A stretch of DNA of 7,498 bases, from contig JAUSQB010000271.1 in assembly GCA_030652715.1 (NCBI GenBank), positions 1-7,498 on the forward strand. The letters are read 5' to 3'. The notes beneath the pieces are model-generated. The model was not told the origin of the DNA. It saw nothing but the letters and a program-made list of their open reading frames with translations, and did no database searches. Position numbers and translations under genes: made by a program. This document shows, piece by piece, positions 6,177 through 7,498 of this stretch. Numbering within the stretch: position 1 is the stretch's first letter; each line of letters starts with the position of its first letter. The stretch comes from Rugosibacter sp. (GTDB lineage: Bacteria > Pseudomonadota > Gammaproteobacteria > Burkholderiales > Rhodocyclaceae).

Positions 6177-7498
6177 TCAGTGCGCAGGTGCTGCCATGGG
6201 TGCCTGGATTGTGATCCACTTCCACTCCGTGCAATGATCGATATCCGTTGCCGCACCTTCGCGGCCCATGCCTGAATCACCGATACCACCGAAGGGAACA
6301 TGGGGTTCGTCTTGCAACGAGGGCGCATTGATATGCACCATGCCGGCGTGAATGCCTTGTGCCAGACGCATCGCTTCAGCCAGGTTTTGCGTATACACGG
6401 CAGCCGAAAGACCGTACGTGGTGTCGTTAGCAATGGCCAGGGCTTCGTCGGCTGAATCCACTTTATACACAGCTGTCACGGGGCCGAAGGTTTCTTCGTA
6501 GTAACAGATCATGTTCTTTTTGACGCCTGTCAAAATGGTTGAAGCGCAACGATTGCCATCCCACACGCCACCGGTTTCGAGCGTGGCACCATTGGCAACC
6601 GCATCTTCGATATGCTGGCGCACGCGGTCGCGCTGGCGTTGCGAAATGATCGGGCCAGTCACTGTTTTGGGGTCGCGCAAGTCGCCAAAACCGAGGCTGG
6701 ACGTAATCGCCTTAAACCGCTTGAGGAAGTCGTCATACACCGGCGCTTCAACGAGAATACGGCTGGAGCCCATGCACACCTGGCCTTGATAGAAAAACAT
6801 GCCCATCACAGCGCCCATCGCGGCAGCATCCAGATCGGCATCTTTCAAAACGATCAATGGGCTCTTGCCGCCCAGTTCGAGCAGTACGCGCTTCATGTGC
6901 TTGCCGCACAGCTCTGACAAATGACGGCCCACACGCGTTGAACCAGTGAAGTTAACGCCCTTCACATGGGGATGCGTCACCAGGGTATCGCCAATTTCTT
7001 GGCCATAGCCCGTCAGCACATTAAACGAACCTGCCGGGAAACCTGCATCACGCAGTAGTTCGGCGACACGAATGGCAACGACAGGCGCTTCTTCGGACGC
7101 CAGCATCACCACGGTATTTCCTGTGGCCAAGGGGCCAGAGCACTCAACAAACGCTTTAATCAAAGGCACGTTAAAAGGGGTAATGCAGGCAAATACGCCT
7201 AATGGCGAGCGGGTCGCCATCGAAAAACGCCCAGGCACATCCGAGGGTAGCGTCATGCCCGTCACGCGACGCGGAATCCCCGCCGCAGTGCGCAAGGCAT
7301 CAATAGAAAACTTCACCTCGAACTGTGCCTTGAACAGCGGGGAACCCCCTTCTTCAATCAGCACATTGATAAATTCCTCAGCACGTTGCTCAAGCAGATC
7401 GGCGGCTTTGGACAACCAGGTTTCGCGCTGGCCCGGGGTGGTCATGCGATAGCTGGGAAAAGCCGCGTGCGCGGCTTCGACTGCGAGCTTCACGTCTT
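6177..7498 (-). CDS. NAD(P)+-dependent aldehyde dehydrogenase, vanillin/benzaldehyde type (N-terminus outside window)
   Basis: This enzyme oxidises an aldehyde to the acid with NAD(P)+. Numbering from the GTG at 7493, key residues are Asn108 in TPFN (oxyanion hole), the FTGST nucleotide loop (182-186), the general base Glu206 in LELGGK, the nucleophile Cys240 in GQVCMGSS and Glu334 in EETFGP. The C-terminus has the PFGGIGDSGMGREG loop (400-413) and ends in an EWKWITIQ strand. The GMTLPSDVPGR segment (79-89) and the C-terminal strand recall vanillin, benzaldehyde and salicylaldehyde dehydrogenases, so an aromatic aldehyde is a fair guess. The frame is open through 7498 and the GTG falls inside a conserved helix, so about 45 N-terminal residues are missing. 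At the usual cofactor-binding Lys (VVMK or VVLKPSE in relatives) this protein reads VVMLASE, with Leu131. It is separated from the iron operon by the 43-base palindrome and seems functionally unrelated to it. Confidence 0.93.
   Translation of the reverse strand, partial: DVKLAVEAAHAAFPSYRMTTPGQRETWLSKAADLLEQRAEEFINVLIEEGGSPLFKAQFEVKFSIDALRTAAGIPRRVTGMTLPSDVPGRFSMATRSPLGVFACITPFNVPLIKAFVECSGPLATGNTVVMLASEEAPVVAIRVAELLRDAGFPAGSFNVLTGYGQEIGDTLVTHPHVKGVNFTGSTRVGRHLSELCGKHMKRVLLELGGKSPLIVLKDADLDAAAMGAVMGMFFYQGQVCMGSSRILVEAPVYDDFLKRFKAITSSLGFGDLRDPKTVTGPIISQRQRDRVRQHIEDAVANGATLETGGVWDGNRCASTILTGVKKNMICYYEETFGPVTAVYKVDSADEALAIANDTTYGLSAAVYTQNLAEAMRLAQGIHAGMVHINAPSLQDEPHVPFGGIGDSGMGREGAATDIDHCTEWKWITIQAPMAAPAH

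Noticed and set aside
7491..7493. GTG as the start codon of the aldehyde dehydrogenase
   Set aside because: The frame stays open to the window edge and the first residues match an internal helix of the family, so the gene is cut by the window.

Overview
The window comes from a moderately GC-rich proteobacterium, most likely a betaproteobacterium. This is inferred from protein flavour: a HemP-type small protein, an OprP-like porin with a terminal Phe, and Gram-negative Sec signal peptides. No rRNA or tRNA is present to fix the taxonomy. Eight protein genes can be supported. Two are cut by the window edges, and none of the complete ones looks broken.

Left edge, plus strand (1-1248): the C-terminal half of a copper-exporting P1B-type ATPase, followed two bases later by a 68-residue CxxC copper chaperone (CopZ-like). 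This copper operon converges with the next one across a gap of about 23 bases.

Centre, minus strand (5996 down to 1272): a compact iron operon in transcription order hemP - feoB - feoA - porin - periplasmic FMN-binding protein - four-helix, histidine-bearing membrane protein. hemP to feoB is 36 bases, feoB/feoA overlap by one base (TGATG), feoA to porin is 82 bases, porin to FMN protein is one base, and FMN protein to membrane protein overlap by four bases (ATGA). Upstream of hemP lies a near-consensus sigma70 promoter (TTGACA, 17-base spacer, AATAAT). A 16/19 Fur box covers its -10 and the predicted transcription start, so the operon should be repressed by iron-loaded Fur.

The most interesting hypothesis is that the last three genes act with FeoAB. 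The porin would admit iron across the outer membrane. The membrane protein, possibly a b-type cytochrome, would pass electrons from the quinone pool or cytoplasm to a covalently flavinylated periplasmic protein. That protein would reduce Fe(III) to Fe(II), which FeoB then imports. Gene order, overlaps, the shared Fur promoter and the SGAT flavinylation motif support the grouping. The ferric reductase role itself is inference.

Right edge, minus strand (7498 down to 6177): an NAD(P)+-dependent aldehyde dehydrogenase of the vanillin/benzaldehyde dehydrogenase type, missing its N-terminus. Between its stop and the Fur promoter lies a striking 43-base near-perfect palindrome (20 of 21 pairs), which may insulate the two units. 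No CRISPR array, insertion sequence or RNA gene was seen, and no stretch over 300 bases lacks a gene.
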